Shown here: positions 15,397 through 23,373 of the stretch, piece by piece
Layout: every line of letters begins with the position of its first letter
How positions within the stretch are numbered: the stretch's first letter is position 1
Source: Lachnospiraceae bacterium
GTDB lineage: Bacteria > Bacillota_A > Clostridia > Lachnospirales > Lachnospiraceae
DNA: 30,333 nt
NCBI GenBank assembly: GCA_009774465.1
Contig: VSNT01000031.1
Coordinates: forward strand, 1-30,333
Direction: 5' to 3'
Notes under the pieces: model-generated
The model's input: only the letters and a program-made list of their open reading frames with translations
The model's database searches: none
What the model was told of the DNA's origin: nothing
Program-made: the position numbers and the translations under genes

Positions 15397-15427
15397 GAGC
15401 CGGGGTTCTTCCCCGGCTCTCTTTTTT
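15397..15427 (+). terminator. Intrinsic terminator of the Abi gene
   Basis: GAGCCGGGG (15397-15405) and CCCCGGCTC (15411-15419) form a perfect 9-bp stem with a five-base loop, followed by TCTTTTTT. In the 78 bases between the Abi stop and this stem, CCCAC (15357-15361) can also pair with GTGGG (15385-15389), so the 3' UTR may carry a second fold. Confidence 0.92.
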
Positions 15428-15482
15428 CAGTAGCTTGCAATTCCTGAAAACATTCCAACGCACTTTACAAATTTTCAATAAT

Positions 15483-15521
15483 ATCTGCTGACAATTTAGC
15501 CATGCAGAATTGTCAGCAGAT
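15483..15521 (-). terminator. Hairpin at the end of the DeoR gene, probable terminator
   Basis: A perfect 14-bp inverted repeat (15483-15496 and 15508-15521, 11-base loop) overlaps the last three codons of the DeoR gene, including its TGA. The minus-strand tail, ATTATTGAAAATTTG, is AT-rich but has no run of T, so termination may be incomplete. Confidence 0.6.
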
Positions 15522-16259
15522 GATCACCTTCTCCATGTTATCTGTCACGCTGTTTCTTCCGTTGGTGACCAGTGTGCAGGCATCCAGAGACGCGTAGGAG
15601 AAGAATGCGCTTCTGTCAAACTTGCTCACATCCGCAAGCACATAGGTCTGTTCCGACTGGGCAATTATGTTTCTTTTAAAGTTTCCTTCTGCTGTTCCAT
15701 AAGTAGTATACCCGGTTTTTTCGCTGATCCCATAGGTGCCGATAAAAGTCTTGTTAAAGTTCATACTCTGCATGGCTACTGTATAGTCATCCGGTATTAC
15801 AGACTCCGAACATTTGTCAATAAAGCCTCCGGTAATATATCCCCGCATGTTCTTTTCCAAAAGCCTGGGCATAATCAGGATGCTGTTTGTAAGGATTGTC
15901 ACATCTTTTGCAGTAATAAAATCAATCATAAAATAGGTAGTGGATGAGCTGTCAATAAACACATAATCTCCATCTTCAATCATTTCCGCCGCCCGTTTGG
16001 CAATCCTCATCTTTTCTTCTCTTCGTTCCATCAGTCGGTGGGAAATGCCTGCCGCACTATGTTCCGGCATATAGATGGTTTTTACCTTCTGGGCTCCTCC
16101 CCGAAATCTTTCCAGCATTCCTCTTCCTTCCATTGCTGTCAGATCCCGCCGGATTGTGGCCTCTGAAACGCCAAGGCGGGTACAAAACTCCTCCACCGTA
16201 ACATAATCCTCATTTTCCACCATATTAGAAATGTGTCTCCAGCGCTCCACCACGCTCAT
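15513..16259 (-). CDS. DeoR-family transcriptional regulator
   Basis: 248 residues, the usual length, from ATG 16257-16259 with AGGGGG upstream. The N-terminal winged helix-turn-helix (residues 18-56) reads TVEEFCTRLGVSEATIRRDL followed by an RGGA wing. The C-terminal sugar-phosphate sensing domain shows FIDSSSTTYFM, which resembles the phosphate-binding D-x-S/T-S/T segment of DeoR effector domains, and later a GTYGIS segment. Proteins of this family usually repress sugar catabolic genes and are released by a phosphorylated sugar. It lies 21 bases after a PfkB kinase gene and shares its promoter, so its likely effector is the product of that kinase, and its likely targets are this operon and the transporter/glycosidase operon upstream. 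Confidence 0.93.
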   Translation of the reverse strand: MSVVERWRHISNMVENEDYVTVEEFCTRLGVSEATIRRDLTAMEGRGMLERFRGGAQKVKTIYMPEHSAAGISHRLMERREEKMRIAKRAAEMIEDGDYVFIDSSSTTYFMIDFITAKDVTILTNSILIMPRLLEKNMRGYITGGFIDKCSESVIPDDYTVAMQSMNFNKTFIGTYGISEKTGYTTYGTAEGNFKRNIIAQSEQTYVLADVSKFDRSAFFSYASLDACTLVTNGRNSVTDNMEKVIIC

Positions 16260-16280
16260 TTTCTTATCCCCCTGTTCTTT

Positions 16281-17240
16281 TTATCCTACTGTTGCCCTCT
16301 CCTGCTGTTCCACCAAAGGCAGCATTTCTTCTAAGGGCCTTATTCCGGCCTGTGGTCCCATGCTTCCCACACAGCAGTACCCCATTGCATTCCCCAGCAT
16401 GGCGCACCGGTCAAAGTCCCAGCCAAAAGCCAGCCCAGCCATAAATCCGGCGCAAAAGGAATCTCCTGCTCCGGTGGTGTCCACCACATTTTCATTTAAA
16501 ATAGCTGGCATGTAATGTCTGGGGCTATCCTTGCAGCACATATATGCCCCTTTACTTCCCATTTTTAAAATCACATTTCCGGCTCCCATCTGCAGGAAAA
16601 AATCTGCAATCTCATCTACATTTTCAAGACCGCTTAACCGGACTGCTTCATTATAACTTGGCATAAACAAATCCAGATAAGGAATGGCATCTCTTATTTT
16701 AGGCAGCCACACCTCCTCCACGTCATAGCAGGTATCCATAGCTGTAAATTTCCCTTCCTTCTGCAGGCGTTTTAAAAGCTCTGCCTCCCCGTTTTTTTCA
16801 AAATCATTTAATAATAAACTTCCTGCCACAAAAAAGATATCACAATCCCTGATGCATTCTTCCATAATATCTTCCCTGGAAAACCTTAAAGTGCTTCCCA
16901 TATTACATAAAATAGAACGTTCTCCGTTTTCAAAAATACAGACTGCCGAAAAAGTGGTTCCCTGTTCCGAATCTCTTACGATGCTTCGCATATCGATTAA
17001 ATCCTGATATTCTCTAAGGATTTCCATAACCATATCGCCATATCGGTCCTTCCCGATTCTGGCGCTTAACATCACCGGAATTCCAAGTCTTGCCAAATCA
17101 ATGGCAAAGTTTCCCCCACAGCCTCCTACATGAAGTTCTACCCCTGTGAGCCCTACCGCATCTCCCGGCGCCGGCATATGGGAAATCCCCCGGAGCATTG
17201 TATCACAGGTAATAATCCCTGCGCATAATATTTTTTTCAT
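16281..17240 (-). CDS. PfkB/ribokinase-family carbohydrate kinase (first of two)
   Basis: 319 residues from ATG 17238-17240. An in-frame ATG at 17262-17264 would give eight more residues, but it lies between the -10 box (17265-17270) and the expected transcription start and has no ribosome binding site, so the shorter start is preferred. The first PfkB signature, HVGGCGGNFAIDLARLG (about residues 37-53), and the second, VVDTTGAGDSFCAGFMAG (about 252-269) with catalytic Asp260, are both intact. It should phosphorylate a sugar or sugar-like alcohol with ATP; specificity is not visible. It forms a two-gene unit with the DeoR gene and has its own strong promoter after a terminator. Confidence 0.93.
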   Translation of the reverse strand: MKKILCAGIITCDTMLRGISHMPAPGDAVGLTGVELHVGGCGGNFAIDLARLGIPVMLSARIGKDRYGDMVMEILREYQDLIDMRSIVRDSEQGTTFSAVCIFENGERSILCNMGSTLRFSREDIMEECIRDCDIFFVAGSLLLNDFEKNGEAELLKRLQKEGKFTAMDTCYDVEEVWLPKIRDAIPYLDLFMPSYNEAVRLSGLENVDEIADFFLQMGAGNVILKMGSKGAYMCCKDSPRHYMPAILNENVVDTTGAGDSFCAGFMAGLAFGWDFDRCAMLGNAMGYCCVGSMGPQAGIRPLEEMLPLVEQQERATVG

Positions 17241-17257
17241 ATTTATCTCAAGCCTTT

Positions 17258-17295
17258 CAATCATATTCTATCATTTTACAATCACTTGTCAATCA
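17258..17295. promoter_or_regulatory. Phased CAATCA repeats over the kinase/DeoR promoter, candidate operator
   Basis: CAATCA occurs at 17258-17263, 17279-17284 and 17290-17295. The starts are 21 and 11 bases apart, close to two and one helical turns, so all three face the same side of the DNA. They cover the start site, spacer and -35 region. DeoR-type repressors often bind such repeats; binding by the adjacent DeoR is inference. Confidence 0.5.
17265..17292 (-). promoter_or_regulatory. Strong promoter of the kinase-DeoR unit
   Basis: On the minus strand, TTGACA (17287-17292), a 16-base spacer and TAGAAT (17265-17270) preceded by TGA, an extended -10. The start point would be near 17258, leaving a leader of about 18 bases that holds GAAAGG before ATG 17240. 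Confidence 0.85.
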
Positions 17296-17318
17296 CATAT
17301 TTCAAGTTACATCCTGCA

Positions 17319-17352
17319 AAAAGGCCACCGGCATAACTGCCGATGGCCTTTT
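17319..17352 (-). terminator. Intrinsic terminator after the transporter operon
   Basis: AAAAGGCCACCGGCA (17319-17333) and TGCCGATGGCCTTTT (17338-17352) pair with one internal mismatch around a TAAC loop. On the minus strand the stem ends in a run of T (17316-17322). It separates the second permease gene from the kinase-DeoR unit. A 70-base stretch between it and the permease stop holds nothing else that I can support. Confidence 0.85.
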
Positions 17353-17422
17353 CGCCGCTTCTGTACCGCCTTATGATGTTCTGCTTCTTTCTGCCTTCGT
17401 CGGCGGACATTTATCTCAAAAA

Positions 17423-18379
17423 TCATGAAGCTGCTTTTCTTCTTTTTTCCAGCAGTTTGGGGAGATTATTCTGCACAGCAAATACAATAATTAAAATAGA
17501 TGCCATAATCACCTGCTGGAATGCATTGGAGCCCCCGGTTACAAGAATCGTCAGCCGGATAATACTTGCTACGACAGCTCCCACATAAATTCCCACCACC
17601 AGATTCACCCATTTTTCTATTGTCATGGCAATAAACACGCAGATAATCGCGCTAAATATAATTCCCATGCTGGCCATATTGGATTTCGAGGTTACAACAC
17701 CAGAACTTCCAAGCTCCATCACCCCATAAAATCCACAGAACAGGCCTGTCATCATAAAGATTTTTATTCTGGTTTTATCAATATCAATTCCGTTCTGCCG
17801 GGCAATGTTGATGCTGCTTCCAACCAGTCTTACATGAAATCCAAAAGGGCGTTTGGTATATAAAAGCCAGGCAATTACTGCACATACGATTCCGAAAATA
17901 ATATTATAGGGTGCTGTGCTCATAATCAAAATGGACGGGCCAAATCTGATTCCGTTTCCTTCATATAAAATACAGCTTAGGCTTTCCAGCAGAAGCATTG
18001 CGCCCACGGAAACAATGATAGAAGGGATTTTTGCCATAATAAATATTTTTCCTACCAGATACCCAATCAGCGTTCCAATCACTGCACTGAAGAAAATCAC
18101 ACCGGGAACCCCCAGTCCAAGGCTTTTTGCCAGATTTCCTCCAACAATTTCACAAATCAGTACGTTTGCCCCAACAGAAAAGTCCCAGATACCGGATTTT
18201 AATTCACACATAACCCCCCATGCCAATATTGCAGGAAAAATTGCCTGAATCAGCATGGATTTAAACTGTGACAGCCTTACTAAATCCGGAGCTATCAGCT
18301 TTACAATCACAAATGCGGCAACTGGGATTCCCACTGCGATCCCGATTCCTCTCAAAGACTTTTTCAAACCATCACTCAT
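17423..18379 (-). CDS. Sugar ABC transporter permease, RbsC-like (second permease)
   Basis: 318 residues from ATG 18377-18379, with GAGGAAAAG upstream. A longer frame to 18457 runs back into the binding-protein gene and is rejected. It has about nine or ten hydrophobic segments, with the BPD_transp_2 pattern in the FSVGANVLICEIVGGNLA segment and a GVVTSKSNMASMGIIFSAIICVF stretch (split by reading) near the cytoplasmic loop that contacts the ATPase. It starts 19 bases after the stop of the binding-protein gene. With the permease at 19649 it would form a heterodimeric channel. It is the last gene before the terminator at 17319-17352. Confidence 0.92.
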   Translation of the reverse strand: MSDGLKKSLRGIGIAVGIPVAAFVIVKLIAPDLVRLSQFKSMLIQAIFPAILAWGVMCELKSGIWDFSVGANVLICEIVGGNLAKSLGLGVPGVIFFSAVIGTLIGYLVGKIFIMAKIPSIIVSVGAMLLLESLSCILYEGNGIRFGPSILIMSTAPYNIIFGIVCAVIAWLLYTKRPFGFHVRLVGSSINIARQNGIDIDKTRIKIFMMTGLFCGFYGVMELGSSGVVTSKSNMASMGIIFSAIICVFIAMTIEKWVNLVVGIYVGAVVASIIRLTILVTGGSNAFQQVIMASILIIVFAVQNNLPKLLEKRRKAAS

Positions 18380-18398
18380 CACTTTTCCTCGCTTTAAA

Positions 18399-19610
18399 TT
18401 ATTTGTTTGCCAGATCTGCCAGTGAGAAAGTATTTCCTTCCTCCATAAGCTGCTCAAAAGTAAAATCCGGATTTACAGAAACAAGCATATTCTTCATTTC
18501 TTCCTCTGTATAGGGAAGTGAATCAATCATATATTTCTGATTTAACCCTGCATCTTCAGCACCGTAAATAATTGGCTGTACCTGAGGGTATGCAACTCTT
18601 CCCTCTGCAAGTGGATTGCCCTGTAAGTAATTTGCCAGAATAACCGCACCATAGTAAGCGCTGTTGTAAATAAGGCCGCCTACACAATATAAAGTACCTG
18701 CATTGATATAATCCTCTGCCGCATCCGGTGCATCTACTGTTGCAATAGAACAGGTTTCAGACATGCCCATAGTAGCTACTTTTGCCAGCGCTGCATCTAC
18801 GATTCCGTTGGAGCCACAGGATAATACGATAATTTCCGTATCAGGGTACACATTTAAAATATTTTCTGTGAGGTTTGTGCCTTCAATTGCTTCATAGCTG
18901 TCAGAAAGAGTGGAAACCGCCACAAATTCCAGATTGTTGTCTGCCATTGCATCCCGCATACCATTTTCACGAATATCATTTGCATTTCCCTTTGGTGTGT
19001 CAATCAGGGCAATCTTGGTATAGCCATCATCAATGATCTGCTGAACCATATTATATCCCATCATATAATCACCATTTTCAATTTCTGCAATAAAGGAAGT
19101 ATTTCCCTCTAACTTGGCAATGTTGGCTTCATCTACTACATTTCTGTATGCCAGCACCAGAGGAATTCCTGCTTCCTGACACTTTTCAGCCATCAGCACT
19201 GTGGTGTCCTCATCACAGGGCACTGCAATGATTCCGTCAACTTCCGCTGCAATAAAATCTTCAATACTTTTAATCTGTGCTTCGGAAGCATAATCTGACG
19301 TATGTACAATCAGCTCCATATTCCAAAGCTTTCCAAACTCTTCAATAATCTGCTTTGTATGTCCTCCCAAAGCGTCATCTGTGCTCCAGATTTCCAGTCC
19401 AACCTTGTAGCTTTCTGTGCTTGCTGTAGTGTCTTCTGCTGTGGTGTCTGCGGTTTCCTCAGTTGCATTTTCTGCCGGTGCTGCATCCTGTGTGCTTGTA
19501 TCAGCAGGTGCCTGCCCGGATTCCGGTGTCTTTCCGGAACATCCCATAACAGATGCTGCCATGATGCATACAGCCATTACAACAGATAAAATTTTTTTGC
19601 TTTTTTTCAT
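18399..19610 (-). CDS. Sugar-binding lipoprotein of an RbsB-like ABC transporter
   Basis: 403 residues from ATG 19608-19610, with AAAAGGAG upstream. The signal is of lipoprotein type: a basic start MKKSKK, a hydrophobic core and a lipobox SVMGC with Cys24. A Thr/Ala/Glu-rich linker (about residues 30-65) follows and likely spans the wall. The mature domain has the periplasmic-binding-protein type 1 (Peripla_BP_4) features, such as DGIIAVPCDEDTTVLMAEKC (about residue 134) and the hinge-proximal IALIDTPKGNANDIREN. It would be anchored on the outside of the membrane and deliver a sugar or glycoside to the two permeases. The gene sits between the two permease genes, an uncommon but seen order. 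Confidence 0.94.
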   Translation of the reverse strand: MKKSKKILSVVMAVCIMAASVMGCSGKTPESGQAPADTSTQDAAPAENATEETADTTAEDTTASTESYKVGLEIWSTDDALGGHTKQIIEEFGKLWNMELIVHTSDYASEAQIKSIEDFIAAEVDGIIAVPCDEDTTVLMAEKCQEAGIPLVLAYRNVVDEANIAKLEGNTSFIAEIENGDYMMGYNMVQQIIDDGYTKIALIDTPKGNANDIRENGMRDAMADNNLEFVAVSTLSDSYEAIEGTNLTENILNVYPDTEIIVLSCGSNGIVDAALAKVATMGMSETCSIATVDAPDAAEDYINAGTLYCVGGLIYNSAYYGAVILANYLQGNPLAEGRVAYPQVQPIIYGAEDAGLNQKYMIDSLPYTEEEMKNMLVSVNPDFTFEQLMEEGNTFSLADLANK

Positions 19611-19648
19611 TCTTTTTTCTCCTTTTTTGTTTTTATAGTTTCTTTTAA

Positions 19649-20593
19649 TTAAATCACTACCTGAACAGCTTTCCTGTCAAAGGTGATAATGACTGCTGTC
19701 AGGAAAATAAGCCCTTTTACCATTCCAATGAAATTATTGTCAGCCCCCACCATCGTAAGTCCGTTTGTCAGAAATTCCAGCATCAATGTGCCAATAATAC
19801 CTGCTGAAATTCTGGTTTTGGTGCCGCCGCCTAAAGACATTCCTCCTAAAACAACTGCAATCAAAACATCTATGGCTGCCCCGGAAGCTGTAAGCGTGGA
19901 GGCGGTTCTTCCTCTTGCCATACAGATGATTGCACAGATTCCCACACATACTCCACTTACCGCATAGGCAAGATACTTGAATTTATTAACGGGAATACCG
20001 CTGAATCTGGCATTAACAATGTTGGAACCAATGGCCTTGTTATATTTCCCAAGTTTGGTGTAGTCCAGAAGATACCAGCCAATCAGGCACACCACAACTG
20101 CCATAATAATGTAGAACCATGTATGATCCAAAAATACCAATTCCCCGGGCAGCTTCATGGGAAACTTTCCCACCAGGGTAGTCATAATGCCCTGATCAAA
20201 AAACATCAGCGCCCAGGAAACGACAATTGCCGGCACCTTGCAGGATAAATGGATAAAACACATAAATACTTCCAACAGGATTCCTGTTAAAATGCATACC
20301 GGAAGAAACAATAAGTAAGAAACATTAGCCCCCACAATGGCACCTGCTGCACAGGAAATCGCTATATTGGCCCCAAAGGAAAAGTCCAGATTGCCATGCG
20401 CCAGCACAAAAGTTACCCCTACACATGCGATAATCTGCATGGCCGATTGTTTCATAATCAGCAAAAGATTGGCAGGTGCAATCATTCTTCCCCCGGTCAG
20501 AGCTGTAAACAGCAGAATTACCACCACCAGCCCGGCAGCAGGGAGATTTTCTTTTATCTTGTCCCCATTTAACTTTTTTATTTCCCTGTTCAA
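19649..20593 (-). CDS. Sugar ABC transporter permease, RbsC-like (first permease)
   Basis: 314 residues. The start is TTG (20591-20593), eight bases after AGGAGG; the first in-frame ATG would remove the first membrane segment. It has about nine hydrophobic segments and the family motif around LDFSFGANIAISCAAGAIVG (about residue 70), plus ASTLTASGAAIDVLIAVVLG near the C-terminus, where RbsC-type permeases have the EAA-like loop. It lies 12 bases after the ATPase stop and is therefore probably translated together with it. It pairs with the permease at 17423; the two are clearly different in sequence. Confidence 0.92.
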   Translation of the reverse strand: MNREIKKLNGDKIKENLPAAGLVVVILLFTALTGGRMIAPANLLLIMKQSAMQIIACVGVTFVLAHGNLDFSFGANIAISCAAGAIVGANVSYLLFLPVCILTGILLEVFMCFIHLSCKVPAIVVSWALMFFDQGIMTTLVGKFPMKLPGELVFLDHTWFYIIMAVVVCLIGWYLLDYTKLGKYNKAIGSNIVNARFSGIPVNKFKYLAYAVSGVCVGICAIICMARGRTASTLTASGAAIDVLIAVVLGGMSLGGGTKTRISAGIIGTLMLEFLTNGLTMVGADNNFIGMVKGLIFLTAVIITFDRKAVQVVI

Positions 20594-20605
20594 CCTTCTC
20601 TCCTC

Positions 20606-22111
20606 CTATATCATGCGCCCAATTACATCATGTTCTGTTACCATTTCATCTCGCTGAAAAGAACCTGTGATTTTTCCATCCTTCATAATATAAATCACAT
20701 CCGACATTCCAATCAGCTCCGGCAGTTCTTCCGAAACCATGATAATTGCCTTTTTCTGCTTTTTCAGTTCACTCATAAGCTCGTATATGGCCGCCTTTAC
20801 GCCAATGTCAATTCCCCTTGTGGGGCAATCCATGATAAGAATCTGTGAATCATTTGCCAGCCATTTTGCAATTACCACCTTCTGCTTATTGCCGCCGCTT
20901 AGCTCTCTGCCCCACTGCTCCATATCCCGGCATTTGATGGAAAGCTTATCCTTCTGCTGACGGGTGATTTCCTTTTCTTTCCGGGGGCTTAAGATCATTC
21001 CCTTTTTTGCCTTGTCGTAGCAGGTTAACATAATATTATCCCGAATACTGGCAGAAGGCATCATTGCCTCCACTTCTCTGTTTTTGGATAAATAACCCAT
21101 TTTACTTTCCAGGGCGTCTAACGTGCTCTTAATCTTCCTGCCTGCACCCACATGATAAATTTCTCCCTTATCCACACTGTAGATACCAAAAACCGCCTTG
21201 CATAACTCATGCATTCCACACTCGGTAAGGCCGCCGATTCCTACAATTTCTCCTTCATGAATATCAAAGGAGACATCTTCGAACATTCCTTCTTTTGTCA
21301 GCCCTTTCACCTGCAGAATCACATCCCCGTAAGTACACTCATAATCTGCACGGTAATAATTATCCGTCAGTTCCCTGCCAATCATCAGATTCCGCATCCG
21401 TTCCGGTGTAATTTCTTCCTTTTCCAAAGTTGCAATATAGTCACCGTCCCGCATAACCGTCACTCTGTCGCTTACCATAGCCACCTCGTCAAGATCATGA
21501 GAAATGAAAATAACAGATTTTCCTTTCTTTTTCTGCATCTCCATAATCTTGTAGATCAGGTCGCGTCCTTTCCTGGACAGGGCTGTTGTACTTTCATCAA
21601 AAATCATAATATCCGGATCTGCTTCCATCACCATGATTACTTCTACCAGCTTGCGGTCTTCAAAAGTTAATTTATCAATCAAATCCGCCCCATGAAAATG
21701 ATCAATTCCATTATCCGTCAGTGCCTTATCCGCCGCTTCCATCATCTTTCTGCGGTTCACCAGCCCACAGGAAAGAAATCTCTTCTCCCTTCCCATAAAC
21801 ATATTTTCCGCCACAGTCAGCCCGTCAATGGTTCCCACCTCCTGAACCACAAGACCGATCCCCTTCATACGGGCATCAATAATATTTTCCGGCCTGTAAG
21901 GCTCTCCCCTAAGCGTCATTTTCCCATCCGTAGGCATATATACCCCTGCAAACATATTGGACAAAGTGGACTTACCTGAACCATTTTCACCGATAAGGGT
22001 TCTGACTTCCCCCCGATAAATGGTCAGATCAATATCCTTGACTGCCTTTGTAATTCCAAATTCCTTGCGCATATGATCTGCCTGCAGCAGTACTTCACCT
22101 TTCTTCTCCAT
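20606..22111 (-). CDS. Sugar ABC transporter ATPase, RbsA/MglA-like, two fused nucleotide-binding domains
   Basis: 501 residues from ATG 22109-22111, with GTGAGGAA upstream. The open frame runs 75 codons further, but that stretch comes from the palindromic repeat and is not coding. Domain 1 has Walker A GENGSGKST (41-49) and Walker B IMIFDEST, but its signature is LTFEDRKL where LSxGxxQ is expected. Domain 2 has signature LSGGNKQ (404-410) and Walker B ILIMDCPTRG, but a degenerate Walker A (GGLTECGMHE, about 293-302). Thus one composite ATP site is canonical and one is degenerate, a more extreme form of the asymmetry common in RbsA-type proteins. It powers the two permeases that follow. Confidence 0.95.
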   Translation of the reverse strand: MEKKGEVLLQADHMRKEFGITKAVKDIDLTIYRGEVRTLIGENGSGKSTLSNMFAGVYMPTDGKMTLRGEPYRPENIIDARMKGIGLVVQEVGTIDGLTVAENMFMGREKRFLSCGLVNRRKMMEAADKALTDNGIDHFHGADLIDKLTFEDRKLVEVIMVMEADPDIMIFDESTTALSRKGRDLIYKIMEMQKKKGKSVIFISHDLDEVAMVSDRVTVMRDGDYIATLEKEEITPERMRNLMIGRELTDNYYRADYECTYGDVILQVKGLTKEGMFEDVSFDIHEGEIVGIGGLTECGMHELCKAVFGIYSVDKGEIYHVGAGRKIKSTLDALESKMGYLSKNREVEAMMPSASIRDNIMLTCYDKAKKGMILSPRKEKEITRQQKDKLSIKCRDMEQWGRELSGGNKQKVVIAKWLANDSQILIMDCPTRGIDIGVKAAIYELMSELKKQKKAIIMVSEELPELIGMSDVIYIMKDGKITGSFQRDEMVTEHDVIGRMI

Positions 22112-22150
22112 TCCATTCCTCACTCCCTTCGCAATTTCCATGTTTTTTAA

Positions 22151-22360
22151 CAGGTAATTACGAAAAATAAAGTAGTGGGAATATTCAGGCAATACTTCTG
22201 TGAAAAGCCTTATGCACCATGCAGCCAGGACAATAGAAGGCAGGAGGGACATTTCCCGACTGACTTCTGCTTTATTTGGCCTGGCGGAATGTCCGGTGCA
22301 ACAGGATTTGAACAGAAGTACTGCCTGAATATTCATTTACTTTACTTCGCAATTATCTAC
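22151..22360. repeat. Large structured palindromic repeat, copy 2
   Basis: Outer ends CAGGTAATTACGAAAAATAA (from 22151) and the region 22337-22360 (TTTACTTTACTTCGCAATTA and on) are imperfectly inverted. The main arms 22179-22200 and 22313-22334 match at 21 of 22 positions. Next, GCCTTATGCACC pairs roughly with GGTGCAACAGGAT, CCAGG with CCTGG, and an imperfect central hairpin spans about 22232-22276. The unpaired core CGGAATGTCC (22285-22294) and ATGCAG match copy 1, as does GGCCTGG before it. It fills the 256-base gap between the SnoaL-like stop and the ABC ATPase start. Orientation is the same as copy 1. Confidence 0.82.
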
Positions 22361-22367
22361 TACAAAT

Positions 22368-23339
22368 TCAACTCTGCCTCTCCAAATCAATGGTCCCAAG
22401 GAAATAATCCATCCGTGCAATCCTCCAGCAGTCATTTTCCCTTTTCATAATAATCTCATAGCGGGCACAGGCATGAATGGTATCCACATTCTCCTTTGTA
22501 AGGATCACCGGATGATCGCTCTGCTTATGACCGGCCATGCGGTGCAGGCGCAAAAATGCCTTATCCCCTTCCACTGATACATCTTCCAGTCTTGCGGGAT
22601 GATTCCAGTACCTTGCCGCCATTCTCTTAAACTTTAAAGTTGCCATAAACTCTCTTTTATCCATAGCTCCCCAAGGCGCCATATTCACCACCAGTTCATC
22701 AGAAAGGGCTTCCGGCAGCAGATCAAAATTCAAGGTGTCAATTCCGTAGGCATACCTGGAAAAGGTCTCTAATATCTTTTCCTCATCTGTTTTCACATCC
22801 TCTTCTTCCGGAATCCGATACCATGCATTATCTGTTTCTCCCGACACACAGGGAAGGTGGATTCCAAAATAGTATTTCAGCTCCGGCTTTTCAAAATACC
22901 ACTTATCAATAAATTCCTGATAATCTCCTGCATATTCCGTAATGTCCATACGCATTTCGCTAATTCTCCAGCCTTCTTTACACCGTACCCACCCATTGGC
23001 AAAAAGGGCGCTGAACTCCATAGTTCTTACCTTTTCTTCCTCATGCACGCCTGCCAGGCACACCACTGTAGCTGTCTGATAGGCTTTATCCTTGTTGATG
23101 CGGGCAACAAAGTTGCAGGTCTGGGTATAAAAGAAGTCAGGAGTAGGAACCTCCATAACAAAATCCCTGATTCCATAAAGCCCGTGCTGGCCGCCGCAGG
23201 GGTACTTTGCAACCGTACTTAAATTGCATGCAGCCTCCTTTACAAAGCATTCCCCCAATAAAGATGCATCTTGGGTTTTCCATGCCTGTACAAATTTTTG
23301 AAATGTTTCTTTGATTTCTTCATAATCCTTTCTTGCCAT
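22368..23339 (-). CDS. Tandem NTF2/SnoaL-like protein of unknown reaction
   Basis: 323 residues from ATG 23337-23339, with GGAGG upstream. Two alpha+beta-barrel domains of SnoaL type appear in tandem. Domain 1 (about 1-145) opens EEIKETFQKFVQAWKTQDAS and ends with CKEGWRISEMRMDITEYAG. Domain 2 (about 170-320) opens EEKILETFSRYAYGIDTLNF and ends with NDCWRIARMDYFLG. The repeated WRI-x-x-M/ARMD ending supports duplication. Single-domain relatives include dehydratases, isomerases and cyclases acting on steroids, polyketides and bile acids (BaiE-like), so an enzymatic role on a released aglycone is possible but unproved. It sits between the second PfkB kinase and the transporter, with the palindromic repeat directly downstream. 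Confidence 0.82.
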   Translation of the reverse strand: MARKDYEEIKETFQKFVQAWKTQDASLLGECFVKEAACNLSTVAKYPCGGQHGLYGIRDFVMEVPTPDFFYTQTCNFVARINKDKAYQTATVVCLAGVHEEEKVRTMEFSALFANGWVRCKEGWRISEMRMDITEYAGDYQEFIDKWYFEKPELKYYFGIHLPCVSGETDNAWYRIPEEEDVKTDEEKILETFSRYAYGIDTLNFDLLPEALSDELVVNMAPWGAMDKREFMATLKFKRMAARYWNHPARLEDVSVEGDKAFLRLHRMAGHKQSDHPVILTKENVDTIHACARYEIIMKRENDCWRIARMDYFLGTIDLERQS

Positions 23340-23373
23340 ACTTCCTCCATCCGCCCGCTTTAACAGGCACTCT

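Noticed and set aside
22112..22336. N-terminal extension of the ABC ATPase frame
   Set aside because: The extra 75 codons are read from the palindromic repeat. A proper ribosome binding site and a normal RbsA-type N-terminus occur at 22111.
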